64,000 nt of DNA. Source: Clostridium manihotivorum. Its GTDB lineage: Bacteria > Bacillota > Clostridia > Clostridiales > Clostridiaceae. The notes beneath the pieces were generated by a model. That model saw only the letters and a program-made list of their open reading frames with translations. It was not told where the DNA came from and did not search any database. The translations under genes were made by a program, and so were the position numbers. Below are positions 53,542 through 63,027 of the stretch, one piece after another; within the stretch, counting starts at the first letter, position 1; every line of letters begins with the position of its first letter. Where the stretch lies: assembly GCF_004015185.1 (NCBI RefSeq), contig NZ_CP025746.1, positions 4,171,776 to 4,235,775 of the forward strand, written 5' to 3'.

Positions 53542-56500
53542 CTACACCACCAGTTCTTTTACTTTTCCGTTCCAATTATATCTTATAACCGTAACAAAAT
53601 CTGCGTTGTCTGGTCTTATAAGCTCGCATATAGCTAAGGAAGGTACCGTTTCATAGTCTCCCCATAGTATTTGAGAGTTTAAAACATAGTCTAGACCAAG
53701 TTCGTCAAGAAGCCTGAACATATCAGAAATATTTTTTTCATCTACGCCTGCAAAGGCTTCATCTAAGCCGATAATTCTTGGGCAATCTTTCCTTGCGCCT
53801 TTATATCTTGCATATACTGCGGAAAACAGTGGTACATACATAGCCATAGCTTTTTCTCCGCCGGAAAATTGGTAAAAGGCATTGTTAGTAAGCTCTTTTC
53901 TATTTTGACCGGTTTTTACGAAGAACAGCTTAAATTCAAACCATCTTCTATAATCTAAGATTTCCTTCATAATGACGTGGAAGGTTTGATTTTGCCCTTT
54001 ATCCTCAAGTTCTCTTCTTGCCACTGCTATTTTTGATCTAAAGTGCTCTGAAAGTTTATTTAAATCCTCTTCCTTCATAAGATTTCCATCTTGTTTTAGA
54101 AGTTCTACCAGTTCTTTAGTATCAAGCTGTTCTTCTGTCTCAGCTTTTTTACTAGTCCATTTTAAGCTAAAGGATAGTCCGCTGGAGGTATTCATGGATT
54201 CCATAAGTTCATTCATCTTGTCAACCCACTGTTCACTGTGGAAGATTTTAGCTCTTATCTTTTTACTTATATTTTTAACTAAGATATCTTCGAAGAGCTG
54301 TCTATCACTTTCTCGTAAAAGCTTTTCGTTTTCTTCTATACCTTCGTTGATAAACTCAAGAAGCTTATAGAAGTTAACATCCTTTCCTCTTACTTTTCCA
54401 ACGAGGTTTAGTCTTTTTCTTTGAGCTGCTGCTTTATTTATAACTTCATCCTCATACTCTAGGAAATCAAAAAGATTTTCTACTCGTACATTATATTCCC
54501 TAAGGTACTGATTGTTTTCGTGAAATCTTTGGTGAAGTGTACTTATATAATCTTCTCTTTCTTTAGCATTCTTCTCTTCTGAAAGACTTTCTCTTACTAT
54601 TTTCTTTGCCAACTTAAAATAGTCTTCATTCTCTTCTACTACGATATAATAACCAAGGCTACATTCTTCCTTAAATACCTGCTCATAATAGTTTGAAAGT
54701 TTCTTATAGTAGGCAAGCCTTTCCTCTAGCTGCTCTAATCTTTCAACACTTCTTTCAAACTTGTTCTTCTCATCGGTTTTTTTTACTACCGCTTCTTCCC
54801 TTTGTTTTGGCAATTCTTTCAAAACTTTTAGGCAGGCTTCTAGTTCAAGCTTTATAGTCTCATAATCAGAAAGCTGAAGCTGCTGTTTTAGGTTATTTAA
54901 ATTAATTTTTGCTTCATCACTCCTTCTTTCTAATAGATTTATGTCATAAAGAAGGTTATCTATATCCTCTAACAAGGTCTCTCTTTGATCTTCTAAAAGC
55001 TTTATTTTCTCAGACATTTGAAGTATTTCTCTATGAAGCTTCTCTAGTTCGTAAAGCTCATCCTTATAATCCCTTGAGGCTTCTAAAGCATTTTTATACT
55101 CCTCTAGATTAGGCTTAATCGGGATACTGTGCGTAAGTTCATACACCTTTTCCTTAAGCTCCTTAAGTTCTCCATATACTTTTCTTTCTTCTTCAGTGAT
55201 TTTTAATACTTGGCTTACACTCATATCATACTCAAATTGTGCTTTTTTAACTTCTTCTACAGCAACTATAAGATCCTTTTGCTGTGGCAGGCTGTTATAT
55301 TCAAGCTTTAGTTTTTCTAACCTGTTATTTATTTCTGCAAGCTTTTTATCTATTAAACTTAACTCCTCTTCTAAAAGTATTAATTCCTGAGATAATTTTT
55401 CTATCTGCTCTTCTCTATATTTTTTTCTTGCTGCAACCCCTATATATTTGGGAATATAGCTTTTACTTACCCTTCCTTTTAGTAGCCCTATGCTGTAATC
55501 ACCGTTTTCATTTATATAAGTAGAATCCTTGCTTTCGTCAATAAGTATGGTTTTAAGTACATCTTCAACCTCTTCTCTTTTAAGTCCACTTACAGTTATT
55601 GCTTCTGATTTTAACAACTCTGAAAGCTCATGAACTAAGAATTTGGGTTCTGAAAACAAGTATTTATCTGCCCCTTCTCTATCTTTTGCCATAACCTTAG
55701 CTCTAAAGCCTTCTGGCACTATTAGGGCATCCAAGATTCCCATATCTAGTAAGGCTTCTTCGATTTTCCCCTTAGTTTCTTCTGAGATATCCTGTAAAAA
55801 ATCTATTGCCTTATAAAAAGGTATATATGGAATACCTTCCTCAGTGAGTTTTTCTCTATTTTCAGTAACCTTATCTTCTCTAGGAGGTTCAGGATCCTTC
55901 TTGTCTCTCCACTGCTTTATCTCTTCTTTTTTAACAGTAGCTTTCTTTTGAAGCTCTGCCCTTTTACCTTTTTCTTCATAAAGTTCTTTATTTAAATTTT
56001 CTTGAAACCCGTTATATTCTTCTCTTATATGCGCAAGCACTCCATCAAAGCTTTTTGAAGCCTCAAAACCATTGACTTCTCTAGAAATATCAATCATGGC
56101 TTTGTCGCTGAGTTTAAGTTCTAGGTTATCCTTTCTCCAGCCATAAAGCTTTTCTATATATTCTTCCTTTGTTTCTGATAAAAGCAGTAGGGTTTCATCT
56201 AAAACTCTATTCTTTTCTTCTTTTTCTTTTTTACTTTTTTCAAGACTGTGAAGCACCTTGTCATACTCTAGGTTCTTTTTACTTTCCTCTTCTATGACCT
56301 TTAAAGCTTTATCAATACTGTTGGTATACTTGTTTAATCTATCTTTTATGTAAGAAAAACTATATTCCTTATCTATTTCTTTACCTATTTCATCCTTTAA
56401 AAATTGCTGTTCATCGAAGGAAAACTCATAAGCTATGTCATCCATTATGTTAATCTTATCTTGAAATCTTGAAGCAGCACCTTCTTTTTTTCCTTCTAGA

Positions 56501-57627
56501 CTTCTTATATTATCGTAAGTTTCCTTCTCGCTAGTCTTTTTTCTTTGTAGGTGACTGTCTTTTTCACTTCTTTCCTTGTTATAGCTCTTTATGTCATCTT
56601 CAAGAATTTCTATCTTTTCTCTTATTTTAACGCTGTCATGTTTATCTAACTCTCTTCTTTTTTCTTCAGTAGTCTTAAGCCTTATATCTATATTATCTAT
56701 TTCCTCTTCTGCCTCAATTCTGGCAAGCTCTGCTCTGCTTTTTTCCTTTTCAAAAGTGTCTTCTTCCTTTTCAAGCTTCTCTGCTTCACTTTTATTATCA
56801 ATATAGAGCTTTGCCTTGTTATTTATGATGAAGGTATTGTACTTGTCAAAGGCCGTTCTTATCTTGTCTGCTGCCTTTTTACCTTCCTTAAGCTCCTCTA
56901 ATCTGCTTTTAATACCATCCATGTTCTCAATAGCCTCTGACATAGGTCTTAGGTCATCTTCTGAAAGCTGCTGAAGAGAGTTTTCCATTATCTCATATAC
57001 TACCGTAGGTTTAAAGTCCTTAGAGAGCTTTGGAGTTCTAAGCTGCACCAAAAGTTTTATCATCTCATCATACTCCTCAACATCTGAGAAACCAAAGACA
57101 AGGTCATTTACCAGCTTCATATAATCCTTCTGCCCTTCTTTTATCTGCCCTCCAGCACCAAGCCTGTTCTCAAGCTCCTTCATGGTTAAAGGAAGCTTTT
57201 CCCCTGCATTTTTATATAAGAAAAAATCTTTTCCTATTCTTCTTCCGTCAGTTATAGCAAAGCCCCATGACTTTATAGACTTTCCTCTAACCGCTTTAAA
57301 ACCCATGCCTATTGTAAGATAATTTTCCGTTTCCCTTTTTTTAAACTCCATATATAAGTAACCTAATGATTCATCCTTGCCGCTATCTTCATCTCCTAAA
57401 AGATAGTTTTCTATCTTTCTTGCCTTTGATCCAAAGGGGTCTAATCTTTCAGGACTTTTGTTACCATCAAGCAAAAGTGGAATAAAACTTTGCATGGTAA
57501 CTGATTTTCCTGAACCATTTGACCCTCTTAAAAGCAATCTTCCATCTGAAAAGTTAAATTCTTCTTCGTCATAATACCAAAAGTTAACTAATCCTGTTCT
57601 ATTTATAATCCACCTATTTTCTTGCAT
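53542..57627 (-). CDS. jetC: Wadjet type II JetC (TIGR02680), SMC-like ATPase
   Basis: The 1361-residue condensin-like protein has Walker A LLLRGSNGSGKSVTMQSFIP (about 30-50), two long coiled-coil stretches around a hinge-like middle (DALIVPEGFRAKVMAK), the ABC signature FYQFSGGEKAMAMYVPLFSA (about 1250) and Walker B CPRIIGLDEAFAGVDEKNIS. It is the motor of the MukBEF-like Wadjet complex that recognises circular plasmids. The start overlaps the jetB stop (TAATG). Confidence 0.93.
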   Translation of the reverse strand: MQENRWIINRTGLVNFWYYDEEEFNFSDGRLLLRGSNGSGKSVTMQSFIPLLLDGNKSPERLDPFGSKARKIENYLLGDEDSGKDESLGYLYMEFKKRETENYLTIGMGFKAVRGKSIKSWGFAITDGRRIGKDFFLYKNAGEKLPLTMKELENRLGAGGQIKEGQKDYMKLVNDLVFGFSDVEEYDEMIKLLVQLRTPKLSKDFKPTVVYEIMENSLQQLSEDDLRPMSEAIENMDGIKSRLEELKEGKKAADKIRTAFDKYNTFIINNKAKLYIDNKSEAEKLEKEEDTFEKEKSRAELARIEAEEEIDNIDIRLKTTEEKRRELDKHDSVKIREKIEILEDDIKSYNKERSEKDSHLQRKKTSEKETYDNIRSLEGKKEGAASRFQDKINIMDDIAYEFSFDEQQFLKDEIGKEIDKEYSFSYIKDRLNKYTNSIDKALKVIEEESKKNLEYDKVLHSLEKSKKEKEEKNRVLDETLLLLSETKEEYIEKLYGWRKDNLELKLSDKAMIDISREVNGFEASKSFDGVLAHIREEYNGFQENLNKELYEEKGKRAELQKKATVKKEEIKQWRDKKDPEPPREDKVTENREKLTEEGIPYIPFYKAIDFLQDISEETKGKIEEALLDMGILDALIVPEGFRAKVMAKDREGADKYLFSEPKFLVHELSELLKSEAITVSGLKREEVEDVLKTILIDESKDSTYINENGDYSIGLLKGRVSKSYIPKYIGVAARKKYREEQIEKLSQELILLEEELSLIDKKLAEINNRLEKLKLEYNSLPQQKDLIVAVEEVKKAQFEYDMSVSQVLKITEEERKVYGELKELKEKVYELTHSIPIKPNLEEYKNALEASRDYKDELYELEKLHREILQMSEKIKLLEDQRETLLEDIDNLLYDINLLERRSDEAKINLNNLKQQLQLSDYETIKLELEACLKVLKELPKQREEAVVKKTDEKNKFERSVERLEQLEERLAYYKKLSNYYEQVFKEECSLGYYIVVEENEDYFKLAKKIVRESLSEEKNAKEREDYISTLHQRFHENNQYLREYNVRVENLFDFLEYEDEVINKAAAQRKRLNLVGKVRGKDVNFYKLLEFINEGIEENEKLLRESDRQLFEDILVKNISKKIRAKIFHSEQWVDKMNELMESMNTSSGLSFSLKWTSKKAETEEQLDTKELVELLKQDGNLMKEEDLNKLSEHFRSKIAVARRELEDKGQNQTFHVIMKEILDYRRWFEFKLFFVKTGQNRKELTNNAFYQFSGGEKAMAMYVPLFSAVYARYKGARKDCPRIIGLDEAFAGVDEKNISDMFRLLDELGLDYVLNSQILWGDYETVPSLAICELIRPDNADFVTVIRYNWNGKVKELVV

Positions 57628-58781
57628 TAATTATCCTCCTTTTCTACTGCTGCTTCTTCAAATTCCCTTGGATAACTTCCAGCTACCTTTCCTATCAAAG
57701 GAAGTAACTCTATCTCTTTTCCCATTCTTAAAACTCTAAGCATATTAAAATCCGTCATAAAGCTGAGAATTTCTCCACTTAAAGCAGCTATGCTCATCTC
57801 TCGATATTCCTTACTCCAGCCATAGCTATAATACCTTTTAAGTTTCTCCACCATATCATCAAAATGACTTCTTGAAATAATTGCAGTATCGTTTGCCTTT
57901 AACTGTATAGTTTTTTCTTTAATTTCTTCTAAAATCATTCTGTTAAAAAACAGTACCACATCACTGATAGCTCTCCCCCCTGGAAAGCAATCTTTTAGAT
58001 TTTTTTCATTATTTAGAACCACCAAGGCTCCGTTTCTATGTACGTGAAAGTCATATTCTAAAAAGTTTTCAAGATCGCTTGCTATAAGTCCTCTCTGCTT
58101 TTTTATGTAATCATAGTCTACATCTTCTGTTCCTTCATTATATACTATAGGACACATGACAATCTTTCTATATACTCTATGCCTTCTGGCAATACCTCTA
58201 TCTATTTCGATATCTCCCCATTCTTCATTTTCAATGTCTTTATAACTGTTGTAGTTTAAAATACTAGAGGTAAAGTTTCTAACAAAATACCTAGAAAGTC
58301 CTGTGCTTTCATATAAGACCTCGGTTTCAAGAGAGCTTGCAAAGTTTTGTTCGTCACCATCATCAACCTTTATCATACCTATATTTACAGCAAATCTTAA
58401 AACTTTTATAAGATATCTCCTATGTCTATAAAGTGTCCAGTCAACTTTTTCCTCTCCAATAAAATTCCCTTGTATGTATTCAGTAATTCCTGATAAAACA
58501 AACTGTTCCTCTCTCCCCTTATCCTCTAAGAACATTAATAAAAGACATAAAAAAGCATACTCCATGGTGTTATCAAAATCTTTTATCCCCATCCAGCCTT
58601 CTGCTCTTCCTGGAAGCTTCTCAAGCTTTATTAAATATGGGTTCACAATTAAGGAATATCCTAATTTGTCTGAAATAAAGCTCTTGTAGCTTGGTACACT
58701 ATCTTTAATTTTATAATAAAGCTCCTTATCTTTATTTTTGTCTATCCAGTAGTTTTCTAATAGAATTTCTAGTTCTTTCAT
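57627..58781 (-). CDS. jetB: Wadjet type II JetB (TIGR02678), MukE-like
   Basis: The 384-residue protein starts MKELEILLENYWIDKNKDKE. It has the features of TIGR02678: DKLGYSLIVNPYLIKLEKLP, LYRHRRYLIKVLRFAVNIGM and a winged-helix-rich middle. It bridges the kleisin JetA and the SMC JetC. ATG 58781 overlaps the jetA stop (TGATG). Confidence 0.88.
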   Translation of the reverse strand: MKELEILLENYWIDKNKDKELYYKIKDSVPSYKSFISDKLGYSLIVNPYLIKLEKLPGRAEGWMGIKDFDNTMEYAFLCLLLMFLEDKGREEQFVLSGITEYIQGNFIGEEKVDWTLYRHRRYLIKVLRFAVNIGMIKVDDGDEQNFASSLETEVLYESTGLSRYFVRNFTSSILNYNSYKDIENEEWGDIEIDRGIARRHRVYRKIVMCPIVYNEGTEDVDYDYIKKQRGLIASDLENFLEYDFHVHRNGALVVLNNEKNLKDCFPGGRAISDVVLFFNRMILEEIKEKTIQLKANDTAIISRSHFDDMVEKLKRYYSYGWSKEYREMSIAALSGEILSFMTDFNMLRVLRMGKEIELLPLIGKVAGSYPREFEEAAVEKEDN

Positions 58782-60268
58782 CAAATTTCCCTCTCAAATC
58801 TTATAACATAGGCCGGCATCTCAAAGGCACCATCTTCACTAAGAAGAGTACATCTATCTTCTTTATTCTTTGGACTCTCCACCTTAAACACTCTTCCATC
58901 CTCAGTCTTGCCCCTTCTGTCAGAGGCATTAATCCCTTTACTAAGCCATCTTAGGAGAGTAAGTCTTACATGAGGCTCAATCCTTGGAAGTTTTGAAAAG
59001 TCTATGGCATCATCCATTATATAGCTATCCATAACCTTCTTTTCCTCTTCCCTCTGCTTAATTATCCTGCTTAGCATTTCGCTTTTCCTTTTTTCATTGC
59101 TGTTTATAGGACTTCTTGAAGCCTTTTCTCTATAAGCTCTAATTCTAGGCTTTACACTTAGCATACAAGGCTCTTCTTCAAATATTCCACTGTTTATACT
59201 CTCTGTGTTTCTCTCCACTTCTCCTTTAATATGCTTCATGTTAAAAATTCCAAAGGCTACGCTGGAAAGCTTATGTGCTTCATTTATATCCTCACATTTT
59301 AAGAACATTTCACAGAGCTTTTTATATTCCTCTTTTCTGTTAGCCGCGCTATTTCTGCTTTCAGCAATTTGAGCTGCATACCTAGTTATCTTTCTTATGA
59401 TTTCATTAGTTATATTTAACAGCTTTGAAACCTCGCTTTCAGCTCCTTCTGAACCTAAAAACCAACTTTTTAAGCTCTCCCATCTACCATAAATATTTTC
59501 TCTTATTAAAACCTCTGAAACTTCTAAATCAATCCTTGGTATGGATTTTTCATATTCAAAGGCTTTTTCTAAAACCTTACCAATATCAGCTTCAGCTAGA
59601 TTCTTTAAGATATATTCTATCGCATTAGAATTATATTGAAGACTCTTAATAAAATCTCTTAAGTAATCTATGAACTTATCCTTAAAAATCAAGAATTCTC
59701 TAGTCTTCATAAGCTCTTCAGCCTTTAAACTATACAAATCTCTTATGTAATCCTGATAGTTTTGGTTAAGTCTCTTAAAATCACTGTTTAAGGAGCTCCA
59801 CCAGCTTCCAACCTCTCGCTCCTCCTCTTCTACCATTTGTGGAAGTTTTTTAAGCTCTTCCTTTATTCTTTCAAGTAGAGATGGCTCTAAGGAAGCACTC
59901 TCGACAAATATGTTTTCAAGCCTTATGGTAAGTCTTTCAATCTCAACACTATACTCAGAAAGCTGATACCTAAATTGTTTGTTTTTAAACTCCTCCACTG
60001 TAGAAACCTTTGAAGTATCTTGGATAGCTAAAAGGTTCTTCCAGCCAATAAGTACATCTAAGTCCTGCTTACAGTTATCTATGGTATATTCCCTAAACTC
60101 TTCATGCTTTTTTAATTCTTCAAATACTTCGTCTTTATACATCCAATACTTCATCTTCTCATACTGAAGATAAAAAAATCTCAAAATTGATCTATATCTC
60201 CATGCATTTTCAGCTGTAACATATCTCATTTCATCTATTTGCTTCGTGAGCTTATTGGTTATTTTCAT
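58781..60268 (-). CDS. jetA: Wadjet type II JetA (TIGR02677), kleisin-like
   Basis: The 495-residue protein matches TIGR02677 in layout: YVTAENAWRYRSILRFFYLQ, then YTIDNCKQDLDVLIGWKNLL at the N-terminus, a helical middle (FKRLNQNYQDYIRDLYSLKA) and a C-terminal segment PRIEPHVRLTLLRWLSKGIN. ATG 60268 follows AGAGGTGAAGTA; the longer frame to 60316 has no site. It is the first gene of the four-gene operon. Confidence 0.88.
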   Translation of the reverse strand: MKITNKLTKQIDEMRYVTAENAWRYRSILRFFYLQYEKMKYWMYKDEVFEELKKHEEFREYTIDNCKQDLDVLIGWKNLLAIQDTSKVSTVEEFKNKQFRYQLSEYSVEIERLTIRLENIFVESASLEPSLLERIKEELKKLPQMVEEEEREVGSWWSSLNSDFKRLNQNYQDYIRDLYSLKAEELMKTREFLIFKDKFIDYLRDFIKSLQYNSNAIEYILKNLAEADIGKVLEKAFEYEKSIPRIDLEVSEVLIRENIYGRWESLKSWFLGSEGAESEVSKLLNITNEIIRKITRYAAQIAESRNSAANRKEEYKKLCEMFLKCEDINEAHKLSSVAFGIFNMKHIKGEVERNTESINSGIFEEEPCMLSVKPRIRAYREKASRSPINSNEKRKSEMLSRIIKQREEEKKVMDSYIMDDAIDFSKLPRIEPHVRLTLLRWLSKGINASDRRGKTEDGRVFKVESPKNKEDRCTLLSEDGAFEMPAYVIRFEREI

Positions 60269-60733
60269 TACTTCACCTCTTAATTCGTTTTGTACTGCTA
60301 ATTTACTTATGATCATAAAATTTAATATATAGATATTCCATTTCTATAATTTAACAGTATACTAATGATATATTAGGCTACCATGGCAAATCAATCTGAT
60401 TAATATATTTCGCTTCAACGAGATTTTTTTGAATCTAATTTTCTAAATATATATGTGATCCTACAGGAAGCATTTTTCACTATAGCTCCATAAAATTTTT
60501 TATATAATCATTGAAACAACTAAGTTTAATCGGCATAAAAATTTTCTACATTACTATAGAAAAAGTTGCACTAGGATTAATCCAATGCAACTTCATTATA
60601 TTGTATATATTCTCATTATTCTACAATAATAATTATCTGTCTCAATTTTTATAGGACTGCGAATTTATGATATCCTATAAAAAACTTTAACTATCAATAT
60701 TATTTAACATGAATAATTAAGATATCGTTCTAT
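60269..60733. other. Intergenic stretch between Wadjet and Rpn copy C
   Basis: 465 nt without a gene. It must hold the jet promoter near its low end, which I cannot place with confidence, and the Rpn terminator at 60558-60593. Confidence 0.55.
60558..60593 (-). terminator. Rho-independent terminator of Rpn copy C
   Basis: AAGTTGCA/TGCAACTT arms enclose a second palindrome (GGATTAATCC) and are followed on the minus strand by TTTTTCTAT. Confidence 0.7.
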
Positions 60734-61582
60734 TTATTGCTTCCTAATCTTCTTAACTTCTTCTAAAGACAAACCAGTTTTTAATGATATAGTTTCATCA
60801 TCCAAAACGTCTAATATATTTTTAGCTATTGCTATGGCTTTATTTTTCTCACCTTGCTCTATACCTTGCTGCATACCTTCCTCTTTAGCTTTATTAAGAG
60901 CACTAACCTTATCCTTTAATATTTTTGCTCTCATCTCATAAATCTCTCTTTGCACTGAGTCATTGCTCATTTTTATTAATTTATCCTTCGCATGCCTTAT
61001 CTCTTCTACAGTAAGCTCTAAGCTTCTTACCTTTTCACTTTCAGGATTTTTCAAAAATTCTGTCCATGCTACAAGCATATCCTTTTCATCTGTATCATTG
61101 TCTAACTTAGGAATTTCAATAAAGTGCATCTCCATAATGTCTGTAAGTTCTTCGTTAGTCTCTATTTCCTTTAGCCTATAGCCAGTGTGAAATCTTTCAG
61201 TTTTTAAATACTTGAAATTTAATATGTTTATACATATAGTCCTACATAACTTAGAGTAGTCTTCTCCTTCTCCTAGTTGCTCTTCATACATCTTACTTAG
61301 ATAATAAAGACTTCTCTTTACCATATTGTATTCATTCTTTAACTGTATTTCTATGTTAACTATTTCATTGTTGCTAGTTGTGGCTTTAACATCGAGCCTT
61401 GAGTACTTATCTTCAACAAATTGCTTTTCTATATCATTTCCTTTTATCTCAACCGCTGTAATCTTATCCTTCGGCTTTAAAATCGCGTTTAAAAAAGATA
61501 TGAGTATCTCTGGATTTTTTTCTGAACCAAATATGTTCTTAAATACAAAGTCTACCTTTGGGTCTAAAAGTCCTTTAAGCAT
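60734..61582 (-). CDS. Rpn-family recombination-promoting nuclease, copy C
   Basis: The 282-residue protein is about 90 percent identical to copies A and B. It has DPKVDFVFKNIFGSEKNPEI, the core DVKATTSNNEIVNIEIQ and only two tetrads (MQQG, IEQG) in the tail, ending LEEVKKIRKQ. It is an older paralogue than the A/B pair. GGAGGTG precedes ATG 61582. Its upstream DNA equals that of mntA. Confidence 0.88.
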   Translation of the reverse strand: MLKGLLDPKVDFVFKNIFGSEKNPEILISFLNAILKPKDKITAVEIKGNDIEKQFVEDKYSRLDVKATTSNNEIVNIEIQLKNEYNMVKRSLYYLSKMYEEQLGEGEDYSKLCRTICINILNFKYLKTERFHTGYRLKEIETNEELTDIMEMHFIEIPKLDNDTDEKDMLVAWTEFLKNPESEKVRSLELTVEEIRHAKDKLIKMSNDSVQREIYEMRAKILKDKVSALNKAKEEGMQQGIEQGEKNKAIAIAKNILDVLDDETISLKTGLSLEEVKKIRKQ

Positions 61583-61627
61583 AAGATTTCACCTCCATAG
61601 ATTCCTTTTTTGTGTTAGAAATGGCTT

Positions 61628-61704
61628 ACTTACATTAATTATACCCTATATCCAGATTTCTTAAAATATAGTTACCCAACTGTTGCTAAAAATTTATTTT
61701 AAAA
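61628..61704 (-). promoter_or_regulatory. Upstream segment shared with mntA
   Basis: Nearly identical to 39612-39700, with GGGTATAATTAATG as -10 region. It overlaps the 3' flank of the FliB gene, which may show the original context of the segment. Confidence 0.5.
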
Positions 61705-62862
61705 TTAATTCATCAATGTAGTTAAAAATCCATCTAAACTAAATACCTCATTAGTTTCAAATAGCTCTGCTAACTTTTCTATATTTTCTTCTAAATGTTC
61801 CACATCTTTTGAATACATGTGGATTATATCTACAGAATCTTTATCAGTAAATTCTCCACTTTCTATCCATCTAAACACAAACAGTTCTTTAATCATTAAA
61901 TAACTAACCACTGCTGTTTTAACTTTTGCAACTACATCATAATCGAAAACAGCTTTCATAAAATATCTAAATATAAAGTAAACCAAAAGATGTTCAAATT
62001 TATAAAGCTTGTCTTTATAGAAGTCATCAAATTGTCTATGCTTATCCAAATAAAGCTCAGAATCACTATTGCTTTTCCAGAAATAACTTGATACCTTATG
62101 TAGCTCTAGTGGGTCCTTAGAGTTTATATGCTTTAACTCTTTAAACACTTGGAAGAATTCCTTTATGTTGTTATATTTAATATTTCCTTTAGCTTCATAC
62201 TGCACTAGACTGTTGATGATTTCATCTTTATTGTCCTTGTTTAAGTATTTTTCGTTAACAGCTTTTATTGCAGTTATATCATTTTCATCTATTAAGGCTT
62301 GAATTTCACTAGCAAATTTTAAGATTAAAGAAGCTCTATATTCTATAGTAATATCACGATTTTGTAGTATAGCAAAAACTATCTTTCTGCTTTGCAAAAG
62401 ATTAATAAAAAGCATAGCATTGATATCATTGTACGATGTGATTTCCTCTTGGATTTCACTTAATTCAAACACTGCCTTTTTACTGTCTCTTAATATTATT
62501 CTAGCTGCTTCTGGGCAGGACAGTGATAACCCTATTTCACGTAAACCTCCAAACTCTTCAGTATATCTAGGATACTGCTTGCAAGTATGACATAGACTAT
62601 CCCCGCCAAGTTCGGAATATATATCGCACATTTTATTTTCATTTAGAAAAGCACAGTTATCACCTTTTAGCACAAAGATATTTTCTCCATCGCAATTAAT
62701 TATGTTATTCCTTAGTGTTTTCCCAAATTCTCCAGTTACCTTTTTATATCTATTATAGCTTTCATCATCAATTACTATTTCCCACCCAGCGCAGCATGTA
62801 TCTTCACAATCTGCAGCTATGCATTTGAACTCTTTAAAATAACTTGGTACTCGAATCTTCAT
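61705..62862 (-). CDS. fliB: FliB-family protein (flagellin lysine-N-methylase-like)
   Basis: The 385-residue protein opens with a cysteine-rich cluster: CIAADCEDTCCAGWEIVIDD, DNCAFLNENKMCDIYSELGG, LCHTCKQYPRYTEEFGG and SLSCPEAARIIL, the YkgJ/FliB pattern that probably binds a metal centre. FliB methylates flagellin lysines in some bacteria; clostridia carry several copies of unclear substrate. No flagellar genes are nearby, so a flagellar role is uncertain. AGGGG precedes ATG 62862; the frame extends to 62901 without a better site. Confidence 0.85.
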   Translation of the reverse strand: MKIRVPSYFKEFKCIAADCEDTCCAGWEIVIDDESYNRYKKVTGEFGKTLRNNIINCDGENIFVLKGDNCAFLNENKMCDIYSELGGDSLCHTCKQYPRYTEEFGGLREIGLSLSCPEAARIILRDSKKAVFELSEIQEEITSYNDINAMLFINLLQSRKIVFAILQNRDITIEYRASLILKFASEIQALIDENDITAIKAVNEKYLNKDNKDEIINSLVQYEAKGNIKYNNIKEFFQVFKELKHINSKDPLELHKVSSYFWKSNSDSELYLDKHRQFDDFYKDKLYKFEHLLVYFIFRYFMKAVFDYDVVAKVKTAVVSYLMIKELFVFRWIESGEFTDKDSVDIIHMYSKDVEHLEENIEKLAELFETNEVFSLDGFLTTLMN

Positions 62863-62884
62863 TTTTCCCCTCATCCTATATATA

Positions 62885-62923
62885 TTTAAAAAATCAGCCA
62901 TATTTTTATATAACTGATTTTTA
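62885..62923 (-). terminator. Terminator of the SNF2 helicase gene
   Basis: AAATCAG/CTGATTT arms followed on the minus strand by TTTTTTAAATA, about 105 nt after the stop at 63028. Confidence 0.55.
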
Positions 62924-63027
62924 TAGTGTGCTTTAAATTACTGCCAACCCTTAAGGCTGCTCTTTTCACTATCCTTTGCTCTCATTATTTAAGGCATATA
63001 TAGTTTCCTTTATCAGCTGCTGTCTGC

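Noticed and set aside
61705..62862. Flagellar locus
   Set aside because: Only a FliB-family gene is present; no flagellin or other flagellar genes are in the window, and clostridia carry such genes elsewhere.
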